Assembly: GCF_030271535.1 (NCBI RefSeq)
Contig: NZ_JASCXJ010000012.1
Span: 107,181 to 171,180 of the forward strand
Length of the DNA: 64,000 nucleotides
Direction: 5' to 3'
DNA from: Nocardiopsis sp. ATB16-24
GTDB taxonomy: Bacteria; Actinomycetota; Actinomycetes; Streptosporangiales; Streptosporangiaceae
The translations under genes were made by a program, and so were the position numbers. The stretch's first letter is position 1. Every line of letters begins with the position of its first letter. Below the pieces are notes generated by a model, which saw only the letters and a list, made by a program, of their open reading frames with translations, did not search any database and was not told the DNA's origin. Shown here in pieces: positions 15,886 through 27,530 of the stretch.

Positions 15886-18429
15886 TCAGGTCCCTCCTTC
15901 GCCACCCTCACCGGTCTCTCCACCGGTACCGCCATCACCGGTGTCGGATCCACCACCGCCGGTGTCACCGCCACCGCCACCGCCGGTGTCACCACCACCG
16001 CCGGCACCGTCCTCGCCGGCACCACCGTCACCGGTACCGCCACCGTCACCGGTTCCCTCACCGCCACCGCCGGTGCCCCCACCACCGGTACCACCGCCTG
16101 TGCCACCGGTGTCGGTACCGCCTCCGGTACCGGTGTCTCCACCACCGGTGCCACCGCCCGTGTCGGTTCCTCCACCACCACCGGTACCGCCACCGCCGGT
16201 GCCGCCACCGCCGTCTCCGGAACCCGAACCGGAGGATTTACCGGACGGACTGCCATAGGCCTTCGGTGAGGGGGCGAACTTCTCCTCCGGGAGCCCCGCG
16301 ACGGCCTCGCGCATGGAGGCCTGCCAGATCGGTCCGGGCAGGGTGGCACCGTAGACGATCCCGTAGTACCGCTCGCCGATGGTCACGCCCTGAAGCGGGT
16401 TCTCCTCGCCACCGCGGATGTCCCCGACCACCACGGTCGAGGCCAGATTGGGCGTGTATCCCGCGAACCACGCGTAGGCGGCGCTGTCGGTCGTACCGGT
16501 CTTGCCCGCCGCCGGGCGTCCGATGTCCAGGCCGTCGGCGGTGCCCCCCTCGAAGGTCTGCTGAAGCAGGTGGTTGACACCGTCGGCGACCTCGGAGTCG
16601 ATCGCCTCCTTCTCACAGTCGGTGTCCACCTCGATCTCCTCGGCTCCCTCGCCCTCCGTCCGGATGGAGGCCACCGGAACCGGCTCGCAACGGGTGCCCC
16701 GGGCGGCGAAGGTGGCGTAGGCGCTCGCCAGGGTCAACGGGGACACCTCCTGGTCCCCCAGGGTGAAGGAGTTCCACACGCCCATCTCCTGGCCGTCGGC
16801 GCGGTGGACCCCCAGCCGTTCGGCCATCTCCGCGGTCTCACACAGGCCGACGCGCTTTTGCAACTGGGCGAAGTAGGTGTTCACCGACTGTTTGGTCCCG
16901 CTGACCATGTCGTGGCTGCCACCGTCGCTCTCGCCGGCGTTGCGCACGTCCCACGAGGCCATCGTGCCGCCCTCGCAGTTGCGCATCCCCTTGACCGACA
17001 CGGTCTTGGGCGAGGAGAAGCTGGTGCTGTACTTGAGTCCGGAGTCCAGGGCCGCCGCCAGAGTGAACGGTTTGAACGTCGATCCGGCCTGGAATCCGGA
17101 GGAGCCGCCGTCGGCCTGGTCCACGGACAGGTTGATGGACGTGGTGCCCGGCTCGTCGTCGAAGCCGTAGCCCATGTTCTGGGCCATCGCGCGGACCCGG
17201 CCGCTGCCCGGTTCCACGATCACCTGGGCGGCGAACTTGGTGGACTCGTCCGCCGGGACGAACCTCTCGATCGCCTCCTTCGAGGCGGCCTGCATGTCGC
17301 CGTCCAGCGTGGTGCGCACGGTGATGCCGCCCTGCTCGATGATCCGGTCGCGCTCTTCCTGGGTATCGGCGAGTTCCTCGGACCCACGCAGCCACCGCAT
17401 GACGTAGTCGCAAAAGGACGGGTTCTCGCTGTGGTAGCAGCTGCCCCCGCGTGGGGTCGCGTCCACCGCCAGGTCCGTCGCCTTGTACTCCTCCGCCTCC
17501 TGCTCCCGCAGGTGTCCGGTGGCCGCCATCCGGTCCAGCACCACGTCACGCCGTTCGCGGGCGGCCTCGGGGTTGGTGAGCGGGTCGTAGTACGAGGGCG
17601 CGCGCACCAGCCCCACGATCGTGGCGGCCTGTGCGGGGTCCAGTTCGGAGGCGGGAACGGAGAAGTACCGCCGCGAGGCGATCTCTATCCCGTGCGCTCC
17701 CTGTCCGAAGTAGGCGAGGTTCAGGTAGCCCGCCATGATCTCGTCCTTGGTGAACCGCTCCTCGACCTCGATGGCGTAGCGCAGCTCCTGGATCTTGCGC
17801 GCCAGGGTCTGCGCGCTGGCGCTCTCCACGTCCTCCTCGTCGTCGGCCTGCTCGATGAGGAGGTTCTTCACGTACTGCTGGGTGATGGTCGAGCCGCCCT
17901 GGGTGTCCCCCAACGCGGTGCGCACCGCGGCACGGAACAGACCGCGCAGGTCCAGACCGGAGTGCTCGTAGAAGCGGTCGTCCTCGATCGCCATGAGCGC
18001 CGCGGGCACCCAGGGGCTGATCTCGTCCAGGGGAACCACGTCGCGCTCGCTCTCGGCGACCTCGGCGATCGGCTCGCCGTCCACGTCGGTGAGCAGGATC
18101 CTCTCCGACAAGGGCTGGACGTCCAGGTCGCTGGGCAGGGCCATGAAGGCCGCCGCCGAGTCCTTGGCCGCCAGTCCCAGGGCCCCCGCCCACGGCAGCA
18201 CCATCGCCGCCGTCAGCAGTCCGGCCACCGCACTGGTCCCCGCCAGACGTCGGGCCGTGTCCTTGCGGGTTCTCTCCGGCGTCGGCCGGGAGAGTCTCTC
18301 GCGCAGAACCGTGAGCCACTGCTCGGGGATCGCGCCCCGCAACCGCCGAAGCGAGGATGCGGCGCGTTCTCCCCTCCCGCGCGGCATCTCGTGCCGCCCG
18401 TTCGGCGGGCGCTTGTTCGACTCCGTCAC
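15886..18429 (-). CDS. Class A penicillin-binding protein (glycosyltransferase/transpeptidase)
   Basis: This protein of about 847 residues has a short cytoplasmic tail and one membrane anchor. A GT51 glycosyltransferase domain follows, with EDDRFYEH (catalytic Glu) and GGSTITQQ. The transpeptidase domain has SxxK as STFK (about residue 450), SxN as SVN and KTG (about 641). It polymerises and crosslinks peptidoglycan outside the membrane. The last ~120 residues are a Gly/Thr/Asp-rich repeat. The GTG at 18429 is chosen for the purine-rich GTAGGGGG upstream; an upstream ATG at 18543 or an internal ATG (PRGRGERA) are alternatives. It is divergent from glgE. Confidence 0.94.
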   Translation of the reverse strand: MTESNKRPPNGRHEMPRGRGERAASSLRRLRGAIPEQWLTVLRERLSRPTPERTRKDTARRLAGTSAVAGLLTAAMVLPWAGALGLAAKDSAAAFMALPSDLDVQPLSERILLTDVDGEPIAEVAESERDVVPLDEISPWVPAALMAIEDDRFYEHSGLDLRGLFRAAVRTALGDTQGGSTITQQYVKNLLIEQADDEEDVESASAQTLARKIQELRYAIEVEERFTKDEIMAGYLNLAYFGQGAHGIEIASRRYFSVPASELDPAQAATIVGLVRAPSYYDPLTNPEAARERRDVVLDRMAATGHLREQEAEEYKATDLAVDATPRGGSCYHSENPSFCDYVMRWLRGSEELADTQEERDRIIEQGGITVRTTLDGDMQAASKEAIERFVPADESTKFAAQVIVEPGSGRVRAMAQNMGYGFDDEPGTTSINLSVDQADGGSSGFQAGSTFKPFTLAAALDSGLKYSTSFSSPKTVSVKGMRNCEGGTMASWDVRNAGESDGGSHDMVSGTKQSVNTYFAQLQKRVGLCETAEMAERLGVHRADGQEMGVWNSFTLGDQEVSPLTLASAYATFAARGTRCEPVPVASIRTEGEGAEEIEVDTDCEKEAIDSEVADGVNHLLQQTFEGGTADGLDIGRPAAGKTGTTDSAAYAWFAGYTPNLASTVVVGDIRGGEENPLQGVTIGERYYGIVYGATLPGPIWQASMREAVAGLPEEKFAPSPKAYGSPSGKSSGSGSGDGGGGTGGGGTGGGGGTDTGGGTGGGDTGTGGGTDTGGTGGGTGGGGTGGGGEGTGDGGGTGDGGAGEDGAGGGGDTGGGGGGDTGGGGSDTGDGGTGGETGEGGEGGT
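15893..16240. repeat. Low-complexity repeat coding the Gly/Thr tail of the PBP
   Basis: About 350 bases of imperfect short tandem units (variants of CCACCGGT and ACCGCCACC on the plus strand) encode GGGGT, GGGTDTGG and GGGG(D)TGG units at the PBP C-terminus. Such tracts change length easily by slippage and are also prone to assembly error. Confidence 0.85.
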
Positions 18430-19167
18430 GTCGCCCCCTACGACCGTGTCCCGCTCCGCCCGCGGATCGCGCGGACAGAGCTGTCCATCGACCACGCTCC
18501 CAGACCCACCGCGAAGAGGCAGCCCAAGAACCGGGCGTGTCACTGAAAAGCTTCACCAATCCACAGCAAAGCATCCCAGGGTGAATATATTTCCCCAATG
18601 GCACAAAACAGACGCACGACAAGATATACAACGGCAGGGCACAGGGGAATCATGAAGAACCATTCCCTCATGGAGAATCGAACCCGGCGGAAGGTCTTCT
18701 TCGGATGGCTTTCGGCCACACCGGGGTGTCCGGAATAGGCCCGCGGGTCTCAGAGGCGCATTCGTTCATCCCTACCCACCCCGCCGCGCGACGCAACGTG
18801 ACCACTGAGTTTTTCGGCATTTCCCCAGAAGTCGCCGCAAATCAACCACAGAGACGCCTGCATCAGCTGCAACTCTATGGCCGCTTTGTGGTGGTTTGTC
18901 CGGGAGGAACCCGCCAAATACCAGCTCTTCACCTGGACATCCGGTGTGGCGAGGATCACAGAAATTATTCGGCCCGGCTACTCCGCCAAACCCCACAAGA
19001 GGGCTGACGATAGACCGTGGATGACATCGAAGACGCAATCCGGGCAGCTTCGGTTCCGGACGCTTCGTTAACTCCACCTTGCCCTCCATCAAGTTCTGCT
19101 TATTTTCGCCTGCCGAAAATCAGAACTCCTCCAAAACGCCCGAACCACGACAATTACGGTGTAGCCA
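18430..19167. other. 738-base AT-richer divergent intergenic region
   Basis: It separates the PBP gene (minus) from glgE (plus). From about 18540 to 19130 the G+C content is visibly lower than in flanking genes, with stretches such as GAATATATTTCCCC and AAGATATACAACG. Short open frames on both strands (for example 18877-19071 plus and 18750-18959 minus) lack the strong G/C third-position bias of real genes here and resemble no family I know. It should hold both promoters. A stable hairpin lies at 19092-19127, and a weaker GGGAAT/ATTCCC pair at 18645-18667. Confidence 0.55.
19092..19127 (+). promoter_or_regulatory. Strong hairpin in the glgE leader
   Basis: Two consecutive 7-base stems (AGTTCTG with CAGAACT; ATTTTCG with CGAAAAT) are separated by a 3-base bulge (CTT) on one side and closed by a 5-base loop. 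It ends 40 bases before the glgE GTG. It may be a leader RNA structure, an attenuator or a protein-binding palindrome. It matches no riboswitch class I recognise. Confidence 0.5.
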
Positions 19168-21138
19168 GTGATCGGACGCCTGCCCATCCTCGACATCACT
19201 CCCGACAACGATCTCGGCCCGGTCAAAGCCGTTCCCGGAGAACGCTTTACCGTGGGCGCGACGGTGATCCGCGAGGGACACGACTCCCTCGCCGCGGGCG
19301 TCGTCGTCTACTCCCCCAAGGGACGCCGCGAGCGCCTCGTCCCCATGCGCGAACACTCTCCCGGTACCGACCGCTACGAGGCCGAGATCAGTCTTCCGGC
19401 CGAGGGGAAGTGGTCGTTCGCCGTCGAGTCGTGGACCGACCCCTTCCTCACCTGGCACCACACCGCACAGGTCAAGGTCCCGCTGGACCAGGACACCGCC
19501 CTGGTCCTGGAGGAGGGCGCCCGACTGCTCGCCCGGGCCGCGCGCCGCGTTCCCCGCAAGCCCGTGTTGACCGTGGCCGCCAAAACCCTGCGCGACACCT
19601 CCCTCAGCCCGACGCGGCGCCTGGCCGCGGCGCTCACGCCCGAGGTCCTCGCCGAGATGGAGCGGGCACCCCTCCGCGAACTGGTCACCAGGTCCCAGCG
19701 CACCAGCGTGGTCGTGCACCGCGAACGTGCCCTGTTCGGCTCCTGGTACGAGTTCTTCCCGCGATCGGAGGGCGCGCAGGTCGACACGGCACCCGGCCAC
19801 GAGATCTCGGGCACCTTCGCCACCGCGGCCAAGCGCCTGCCCGCCATCGCCGACATGGGCTTCGACGTGGTCTATCTGCCGCCCATCCACCCGGTGGGCA
19901 CCACCCACCGCAAGGGGGCCGACAACGCCCTGACCGCCGGCCCCGGCGAGCCCGGATCGGTGTGGGCCATCGGCTCCGCCGAGGGAGGTCACGACGCCGT
20001 GCACCCCGACCTCGGCACGATCGAGGACTTCGACGCCTTCGTGGCCGAGGCGCGCGAGCACGGCCTGGAGATCGCCCTGGACCTGGCTCTGCAATGCTCA
20101 CCCGACCACCCGTGGGTCACCGAGCACCCCGAATGGTTCACCACCCGGGCCGACGGCTCCATCGCCTACGCCGAGAACCCGCCGAAGAAGTACCAGGACA
20201 TCTACCCCCTCGACTTCGACAACGACTTCGAGGGGCTGTACGCACAGATCCTGCGGGTGGTCGAGCACTGGATCGACCACGGAGTGAGCATCTTCCGCGT
20301 CGACAACCCGCACACCAAACCCGTCGTCTTCTGGGAGCGACTGCTCGCGGACGTCGCCCGCCGGCACCCGGACGTGCTCTTCCTGGCCGAGGCCTTCACT
20401 CGCCCCGCGATGATGCGCACCCTGGCCAAGATCGGCTTCCACCAGTCCTACACCTACTTCACCTGGCGCAACGGCAAGGAGGAGTTGACCGACTACCTCA
20501 CCGAACTGAGTCGGGAGACCGCCCACTACCTACGCCCCAACTTCTTCGCCAACACCCCCGACATCCTGCACGCCTACCTCCAGAACGGAGGCAGGCCCGC
20601 CTTCGCGGTACGCGCGGTCCTGGCGGCGCTGCTCTCTCCCACCTGGGGCATCTACTCCGGATTCGAACTGTGCGAGAACACCCCCGCCGCACCGGGCAGC
20701 GAGGAGTACCTGCACTCGGAGAAGTACCAGTACCGGCCACGTGACTGGGCCGCGGCCGAGGCCTCGGGAGAGAGCCTCACCGGACTCATCACGCTGCTCA
20801 ACCGACTGCGCCGCGAGCACCCGGCGCTCCAGGAGCTGCGCAATCTGCGCTTCCACCACGTGGACCGGCCCGAGCTCCTCTGCTTCTCCAAGCACCGGCC
20901 CGGCGCCGGCCCCACAGACCCCGACGACGTGGTCATCGCCGTCGTCAACCTCGACCCGCACCACGCCCGCGAGGCCACGGTGCACCTGGATCTGCCGTCC
21001 ATCGGCCTCACACGGAAGGAGGAGTTCAAGGTGACCGACGAGCTGACCGGCCGTTCCTACACCTGGGGCGCGGACAACTACGTCCGTCTCGACCCCGCGA
21101 CCGGTCCCGCACACGTGTTCACCGTCAGCGGCAGATAG
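19168..21138 (+). CDS. glgE: Alpha-1,4-glucan:maltose-1-phosphate maltosyltransferase
   Basis: This 656-residue protein is the usual GlgE length (GH13_3). It adds maltosyl units from alpha-maltose-1-phosphate to the non-reducing end of linear alpha-glucans. An N-terminal beta-domain (about residues 1-200) precedes the barrel. The barrel has DVVYLPPIHPVG, the nucleophile Asp in FRVDNPHTKP, the acid/base Glu in LAEAFTRP and the GlgE-type TYFTWRNGKEEL. The GTG at 19168 begins IGRLPILDI, the typical GlgE opening, but its Shine-Dalgarno site is weak. It is the first gene of a glgE-treS-mak-glgB series, with an AT-rich, structured leader. Confidence 0.96.
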   Translation: MIGRLPILDITPDNDLGPVKAVPGERFTVGATVIREGHDSLAAGVVVYSPKGRRERLVPMREHSPGTDRYEAEISLPAEGKWSFAVESWTDPFLTWHHTAQVKVPLDQDTALVLEEGARLLARAARRVPRKPVLTVAAKTLRDTSLSPTRRLAAALTPEVLAEMERAPLRELVTRSQRTSVVVHRERALFGSWYEFFPRSEGAQVDTAPGHEISGTFATAAKRLPAIADMGFDVVYLPPIHPVGTTHRKGADNALTAGPGEPGSVWAIGSAEGGHDAVHPDLGTIEDFDAFVAEAREHGLEIALDLALQCSPDHPWVTEHPEWFTTRADGSIAYAENPPKKYQDIYPLDFDNDFEGLYAQILRVVEHWIDHGVSIFRVDNPHTKPVVFWERLLADVARRHPDVLFLAEAFTRPAMMRTLAKIGFHQSYTYFTWRNGKEELTDYLTELSRETAHYLRPNFFANTPDILHAYLQNGGRPAFAVRAVLAALLSPTWGIYSGFELCENTPAAPGSEEYLHSEKYQYRPRDWAAAEASGESLTGLITLLNRLRREHPALQELRNLRFHHVDRPELLCFSKHRPGAGPTDPDDVVIAVVNLDPHHAREATVHLDLPSIGLTRKEEFKVTDELTGRSYTWGADNYVRLDPATGPAHVFTVSGR

Positions 21139-21244
21139 CAGCCCCGGAACAGGTCCGGAGCCCGCCGGTTCGACCCGGCGGTGCTCCCGCCATGTCCCGA
21201 ACGCCCGTTGATCCGACGTCGAACATTTTGGTGGGGAGCAGTAG

Positions 21245-23293
<2,049 letters not shown>

Positions 23294-23294
23294 C

Positions 23295-24686
23295 ATGTCC
23301 CAACTCGAAGAACTCCTGGCCGTCTGGCTGCCCCGACAGCGCTGGTTCTCCGGCAAGGGAATCCCCATCCGCCAGATCCGGGTGGAGAGCAGGCACACGC
23401 TGGTCTCGGCCCGCCCCGAGGGTCCGGACCTGAGCGTCCTCGTCCTCCAGGCGGGACAGCGCGGACGCAGCTCCCGCTACCAGCTGCTGCTGGGTTCGCG
23501 CCCGCCGCGCTCCCTGCCACCGGAGCTGGCGAGCGTCGCCATCGGCGTGTGTCAGATCTCGGGCGGCAGACCGAGGGTGATCTACGACGCGGCCCATGAC
23601 GCGCAACTGACCGGAATGCTGCTGGAGCGGTTCGCCGCCCCCACCGGGGCCGAGCCCTCGGGCAGGGTACGTTTCCGTACCCTGCCCGGCCGTCGGGTCC
23701 GCACCGGGTCGACGGGGCGGCTGCTCACCGGCGAACAGTCCAACACCTCGCTCGTCTACGGAGAGGACTACGTCCTCAAGACCTTCCGCAGACTCTGGCC
23801 CGGGACCAACCCGGACCTGGAGCTGAACATGGCCCTGTCCGGATCTCCGTACGTGGCACGACCGTGCGGATGGATAGAGGCCGACCTGGTCGGGCACTCC
23901 ACGCCGACGACCCTGGCCATGCTCCAGACCTACATCCCTCAGGCCACCGACGGATGGGTCCTCGCCACCGCCAACGTACGCGCGTTGTTGGAGCAGACCG
24001 GAGGCGGGCGCGAGACCGCGTTCACCACGGAGGCCAAGCAGCTCGGCCGCACCACCGCCGAGGTGCACCAGACACTGGCCCGCACGCTGCCCACGGACGT
24101 GCTCACACCCGCGGGGACGGCCGAGATGGCCGACGCCATGGTCGAGCGCCTGGCCATGGCCAGCGCCGAGGTGCCCGAGCTGGCCGAGCACGCGCCCCTG
24201 GTGATGGAGGCCTACGCCGACTTCTCCGAGGTGGACGAGCCGCTGCCGATACAGCGCATCCACGGCGACTACCACCTGGGGCAGGTCATCCGGCACGGCT
24301 CCGAGTGGGTGGTGCTCGACTTCGAGGGCGAACCCACCGTGCCGGTGCGTGACCGCCAGCGCCTGTCCAGCCCGTTGCGGGACGTGGCGGGGATGCTGCG
24401 TTCCTTCGACTACGCGGCCGGATACCTGCTGGTCACCAACCCGGGCGACCCCGCCCTGGAGTGGGCGGCCCGGGCCTGGGCCCGTCACAACCGGGAGGCC
24501 TTCTGTCAGGGGTACGCCGACGGAGGCGGAGCCGACCCCGAGAAGCACCTGGTGGTGCTACGGGCGTTCGAGTTCGACAAGGCCGTCTACGAGGTGCTGT
24601 ACGAGGCCAGGAACCGGCCGAACTGGCTACGCGTCCCGCTGGAGTCCATCGCCACAGCGGCCGCGGCGCCGCCCGTCCCCGGTTAG
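23295..24686 (+). CDS. mak: Maltokinase (Pep2/Mak)
   Basis: This 463-residue protein phosphorylates maltose to maltose-1-phosphate with ATP, the substrate of GlgE. It has an aminoglycoside-phosphotransferase-like fold. The N-terminal cap carries PRQRWFSGKG. The catalytic loop is RIHGDYHLGQV and the metal-binding segment is VVLDFEGEP, both typical of actinobacterial maltokinases. The ATG sits one base past the treS stop, so translation is probably coupled. A trailing FEFDKAVYEVLYEARNRP motif is the usual maltokinase C-terminus. It completes the trehalose-to-M1P step. Confidence 0.95.
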   Translation: MSQLEELLAVWLPRQRWFSGKGIPIRQIRVESRHTLVSARPEGPDLSVLVLQAGQRGRSSRYQLLLGSRPPRSLPPELASVAIGVCQISGGRPRVIYDAAHDAQLTGMLLERFAAPTGAEPSGRVRFRTLPGRRVRTGSTGRLLTGEQSNTSLVYGEDYVLKTFRRLWPGTNPDLELNMALSGSPYVARPCGWIEADLVGHSTPTTLAMLQTYIPQATDGWVLATANVRALLEQTGGGRETAFTTEAKQLGRTTAEVHQTLARTLPTDVLTPAGTAEMADAMVERLAMASAEVPELAEHAPLVMEAYADFSEVDEPLPIQRIHGDYHLGQVIRHGSEWVVLDFEGEPTVPVRDRQRLSSPLRDVAGMLRSFDYAAGYLLVTNPGDPALEWAARAWARHNREAFCQGYADGGGADPEKHLVVLRAFEFDKAVYEVLYEARNRPNWLRVPLESIATAAAAPPVPG

Positions 24687-24902
24687 CTCGGGCACCGGCG
24701 GAGCTCTGGAGGTGCCACGGGCGGGTCCGCGAGGAACGAGTCGGCCCGCCATGGACAGCGAGGGCTCCCGCACCGAGGCGCCCGAACCCACGGCGAAGCG
24801 GAGCCCCGAAGACCACACCACCCGACCGGCGGCCACATCCCGTACGGATGCCGGCCGCCCACCACCCCCCGATCCGTCCGCACGAGTACAACGGAGTCCG
24901 TA

Positions 24903-27437
24903 TTGAGCTCGCCGCGCAGCGAACAGCGCCCGCCCGCCGACGCCGCCAAGGCCGATCCGAAGAAACCGACGACCAAGGCCGCTTCCACGGCGAACGGCAC
25001 CACACCCGTCGTGGAGGAGATCCCGGTCACGAAGACGGGAGCCGTGACCGGGGCCCCGTCCACGAGCACCGGAAAGTCCGGGGCACCCACGAAGAAGACC
25101 ACCACGAGAAGGACCACGGCGTCCGCCGGGACCACCTCGGCGCAGAAGACGACCACCGGGGGAAGGTCCGGAACCGCACGGAAGACCACTACGAATCGGT
25201 CCAAAGCGGGAAGGACCGCCCCCGGCGGCACGTCCACGGCCAGGAAGAGGACACCGGTCGATCCCGAACTGATCGCCGCGCTGGACCGTCTGGTGGACGG
25301 CCACCACCATGACCCGCACTCCCTTCTGGGCGTGCACCCCGAGGGCCGGGGCACCGTGCTACGCGCCCTACGGCCGGGAGCCGTGGAGGTGCACGCGCTC
25401 CTGGCCGACGGTTCGAGACTGCGCCTGGACCACCTGCACCGGGGCGTGTTCGGCGCCAAGGTGGCCAAGAGCAGGCTGGGGGCCGCAGCCGACTACCGGA
25501 TCGCCGCCCGCTACGAGGCCGACGGCCTCGAGCACGTGACCGCGGACCCCTACCGGTTCGCGCCCACCCTGGGGGAGTTGGACCTGCACCTGATCGGCGA
25601 GGGACGCCACGAGGAGCTGTGGAACGCCTTGGGGGCGCACACCCGCGTCGAGGACACCGCGATGGGCGAGGTGACCGGCACCGGGTTCTCCGTCTGGGCC
25701 CCCGACGCGCGCGGAGTGCGGTTGATCGGGGACTTCAACTACTGGAACGGCGTGGGCCACCCGATGCGGAGCATGGGCGCCACGGGTGTGTGGGAGCTCT
25801 TCGTACCCGGAGTGGGCGACGGAGACCTGTACAAGTTCCAGGTCCTGGGCTCGGACGGGCACTGGAGGGACAAGGCCGACCCGATGGCGCGGTGCACGCA
25901 GGTCCCGCCCGCGACCGCCTCGGTCGTCACCACCTCCTCCTACACCTGGGGCGACCAGGAGTGGATGGCCGAACGCAAGGGAGTGGAGCAGCACCGTGCG
26001 CCCATGAGCGTGTACGAGGTACACCTGGGCTCCTGGCGGCCCGGCCTGGGGTACAGGGAACTGGCCGACCAACTGGTCGCGTACGTGACCGACATGGGGT
26101 TCACACACGTGGAGTTCCTGCCCGTGGCGGGACACCCCTATGACGGGTCCTGGGGCTACCAGGTGACGTCGTACTACGCCCCGACCCCCCGCTTCGGTTC
26201 TCCGGACGAGTTCCGGCACCTGGTGGACTGTCTGCACCGAGCGGGCGTCGGCGTGTTCCTGGACTGGGTCCCCGCGCACTTTCCCAAGGACGAATGGGCC
26301 TTGGCGCGCTTCGACGGAAGCGCGCTGTACGAGCACCCCGACCCGCGACGGAGCGAACACCCGGACTGGGGAACGCTCATCTTCAACTACGGGCGCACCG
26401 AGGTGCGCAACTTCCTCATCGCCAACGCCCTGTACTGGCTGGAGGAGTTCCACATCGACGGCCTGCGGGTCGACGCGGTGGCCTCGATGATCTATCTCGA
26501 CTACTCCCGCGACTCCGGCGGCTGGGAGCCCAACGTCTTCGGCGGCAGGGAGAATCTGGAGGCCATCGACTTCCTCAAGGAGCTCAACACCACCGTCTAC
26601 CGGCGCAACCCGCACGTGGCGATGATCGCCGAGGAGTCCACCGCCTATACGGGTGTGACCGCCCCGGTCGACCACGGCGGACTCGGCTTCGGGTTCAAGT
26701 GGAACATGGGGTGGATGCACGACACCCTGGAGTACGTCAAGAAGGACCCCGTCCACCGGCAGCACCACCACAACGACATCACCTTCTCGATGGTGTACGC
26801 CTACAGCGAGAACTACGTGCTGCCCCTGTCCCACGACGAGGTCGTGCACGGCAAGCGCTCGCTGTTCAACAAGCCCCCCGGGGACGAGTGGCAGCGGTCG
26901 GCGACCCTGCGCGCGCTCCTGGCGTTCATGTGGTCCCACCCGGGCAAGCAGCTGTTGTTCATGGGCGGGGAGATCGCGCAGGGCGACGAATGGTCGCACC
27001 GTGAGGGTGTGCCGTGGTGGTTGTTGCAGTTCGACCATCACGCGGGTGTGCAGCGCCTGGTGAAGGAGCTCAACGAGATCTACCGGCCGCGGGCCGCTCT
27101 GTGGTCGCTCGACACCGCCCCGGCGGGCTTCGACTGGTTGGAGGGCGGCGACCACGAGGGCAACACCCTGTCCTACCTGCGTCATGGCGACGACGGCTCC
27201 GTACTGGCCTGCGCGGTGAACTTCTCACCGGTCCCGCGCGCGAACTGGCGGATCGGCCTACCGCGCGAGGGGCGGTGGAACTCACTGCTCAACACCGACG
27301 AGGCGCGCTTCGGCGGTTCGGAGTATCCCGCTCCCGCACACGTGGACGCCGAGGCCACGCCCTGGCACGGCCGGCCGTTCTCCGCGGAGATCACGCTGCC
27401 GCCGCTGGGCGCGGTCTGGCTCGAACCCGAGCGGTAG
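24903..27437 (+). CDS. glgB: 1,4-alpha-glucan branching enzyme with cationic N-terminal tail
   Basis: This 844-residue GH13_9 enzyme makes alpha-1,6 branches in the GlgE-built glucan. The recognisable enzyme starts near residue 120 (VDPELIAALDRL). It contains a CBM48 module (FSVWAPDARGVRLIGDFNYW), GLRVDAVASMIYLDYSR (nucleophile), IAEESTAY (acid/base) and FLPLSHDEVVHGK-like sequence. The first ~118 residues are Thr/Lys/Ala-rich, with several TKKTTTRR-like units, strongly basic and probably unstructured. The TTG start at 24903 has ACGGAG seven bases upstream. A 216-base gap separates it from mak, and a terminator follows directly, so it ends the cluster. Confidence 0.95.
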   Translation: MSSPRSEQRPPADAAKADPKKPTTKAASTANGTTPVVEEIPVTKTGAVTGAPSTSTGKSGAPTKKTTTRRTTASAGTTSAQKTTTGGRSGTARKTTTNRSKAGRTAPGGTSTARKRTPVDPELIAALDRLVDGHHHDPHSLLGVHPEGRGTVLRALRPGAVEVHALLADGSRLRLDHLHRGVFGAKVAKSRLGAAADYRIAARYEADGLEHVTADPYRFAPTLGELDLHLIGEGRHEELWNALGAHTRVEDTAMGEVTGTGFSVWAPDARGVRLIGDFNYWNGVGHPMRSMGATGVWELFVPGVGDGDLYKFQVLGSDGHWRDKADPMARCTQVPPATASVVTTSSYTWGDQEWMAERKGVEQHRAPMSVYEVHLGSWRPGLGYRELADQLVAYVTDMGFTHVEFLPVAGHPYDGSWGYQVTSYYAPTPRFGSPDEFRHLVDCLHRAGVGVFLDWVPAHFPKDEWALARFDGSALYEHPDPRRSEHPDWGTLIFNYGRTEVRNFLIANALYWLEEFHIDGLRVDAVASMIYLDYSRDSGGWEPNVFGGRENLEAIDFLKELNTTVYRRNPHVAMIAEESTAYTGVTAPVDHGGLGFGFKWNMGWMHDTLEYVKKDPVHRQHHHNDITFSMVYAYSENYVLPLSHDEVVHGKRSLFNKPPGDEWQRSATLRALLAFMWSHPGKQLLFMGGEIAQGDEWSHREGVPWWLLQFDHHAGVQRLVKELNEIYRPRAALWSLDTAPAGFDWLEGGDHEGNTLSYLRHGDDGSVLACAVNFSPVPRANWRIGLPREGRWNSLLNTDEARFGGSEYPAPAHVDAEATPWHGRPFSAEITLPPLGAVWLEPER

Positions 27438-27442
27438 TGAGC

Positions 27443-27476
27443 GCGGCGCCGAAGGGCCGAGCCCCTTCGGCGCCGC
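27443..27476 (+). terminator. Terminator after glgB
   Basis: Perfect 14-base arms (GCGGCGCCGAAGGG and its complement at 27443-27456 and 27463-27476) enclose a 6-base loop, five bases after the glgB stop. The gene on the other side is convergent, so it may act in both directions. Confidence 0.88.
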
Positions 27477-27530
27477 ACCCCACCGGCCCCTCACGCTCAC
27501 GCGGGGGAACGGACTCGAAGCATCGGGCTC

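Noticed and set aside
18661..18700. tRNA-like T-arm (GAATCGAACCC) near 18680
   Set aside because: The flanks do not form a T-stem, and no acceptor, D or anticodon arm can be built.
18750..19071. Small proteins in the glgE leader (18750-18959 minus and 18877-19071 plus)
   Set aside because: Codon third positions lack the G/C bias of real genes here, there is no ribosome site, and the two overlap on opposite strands.
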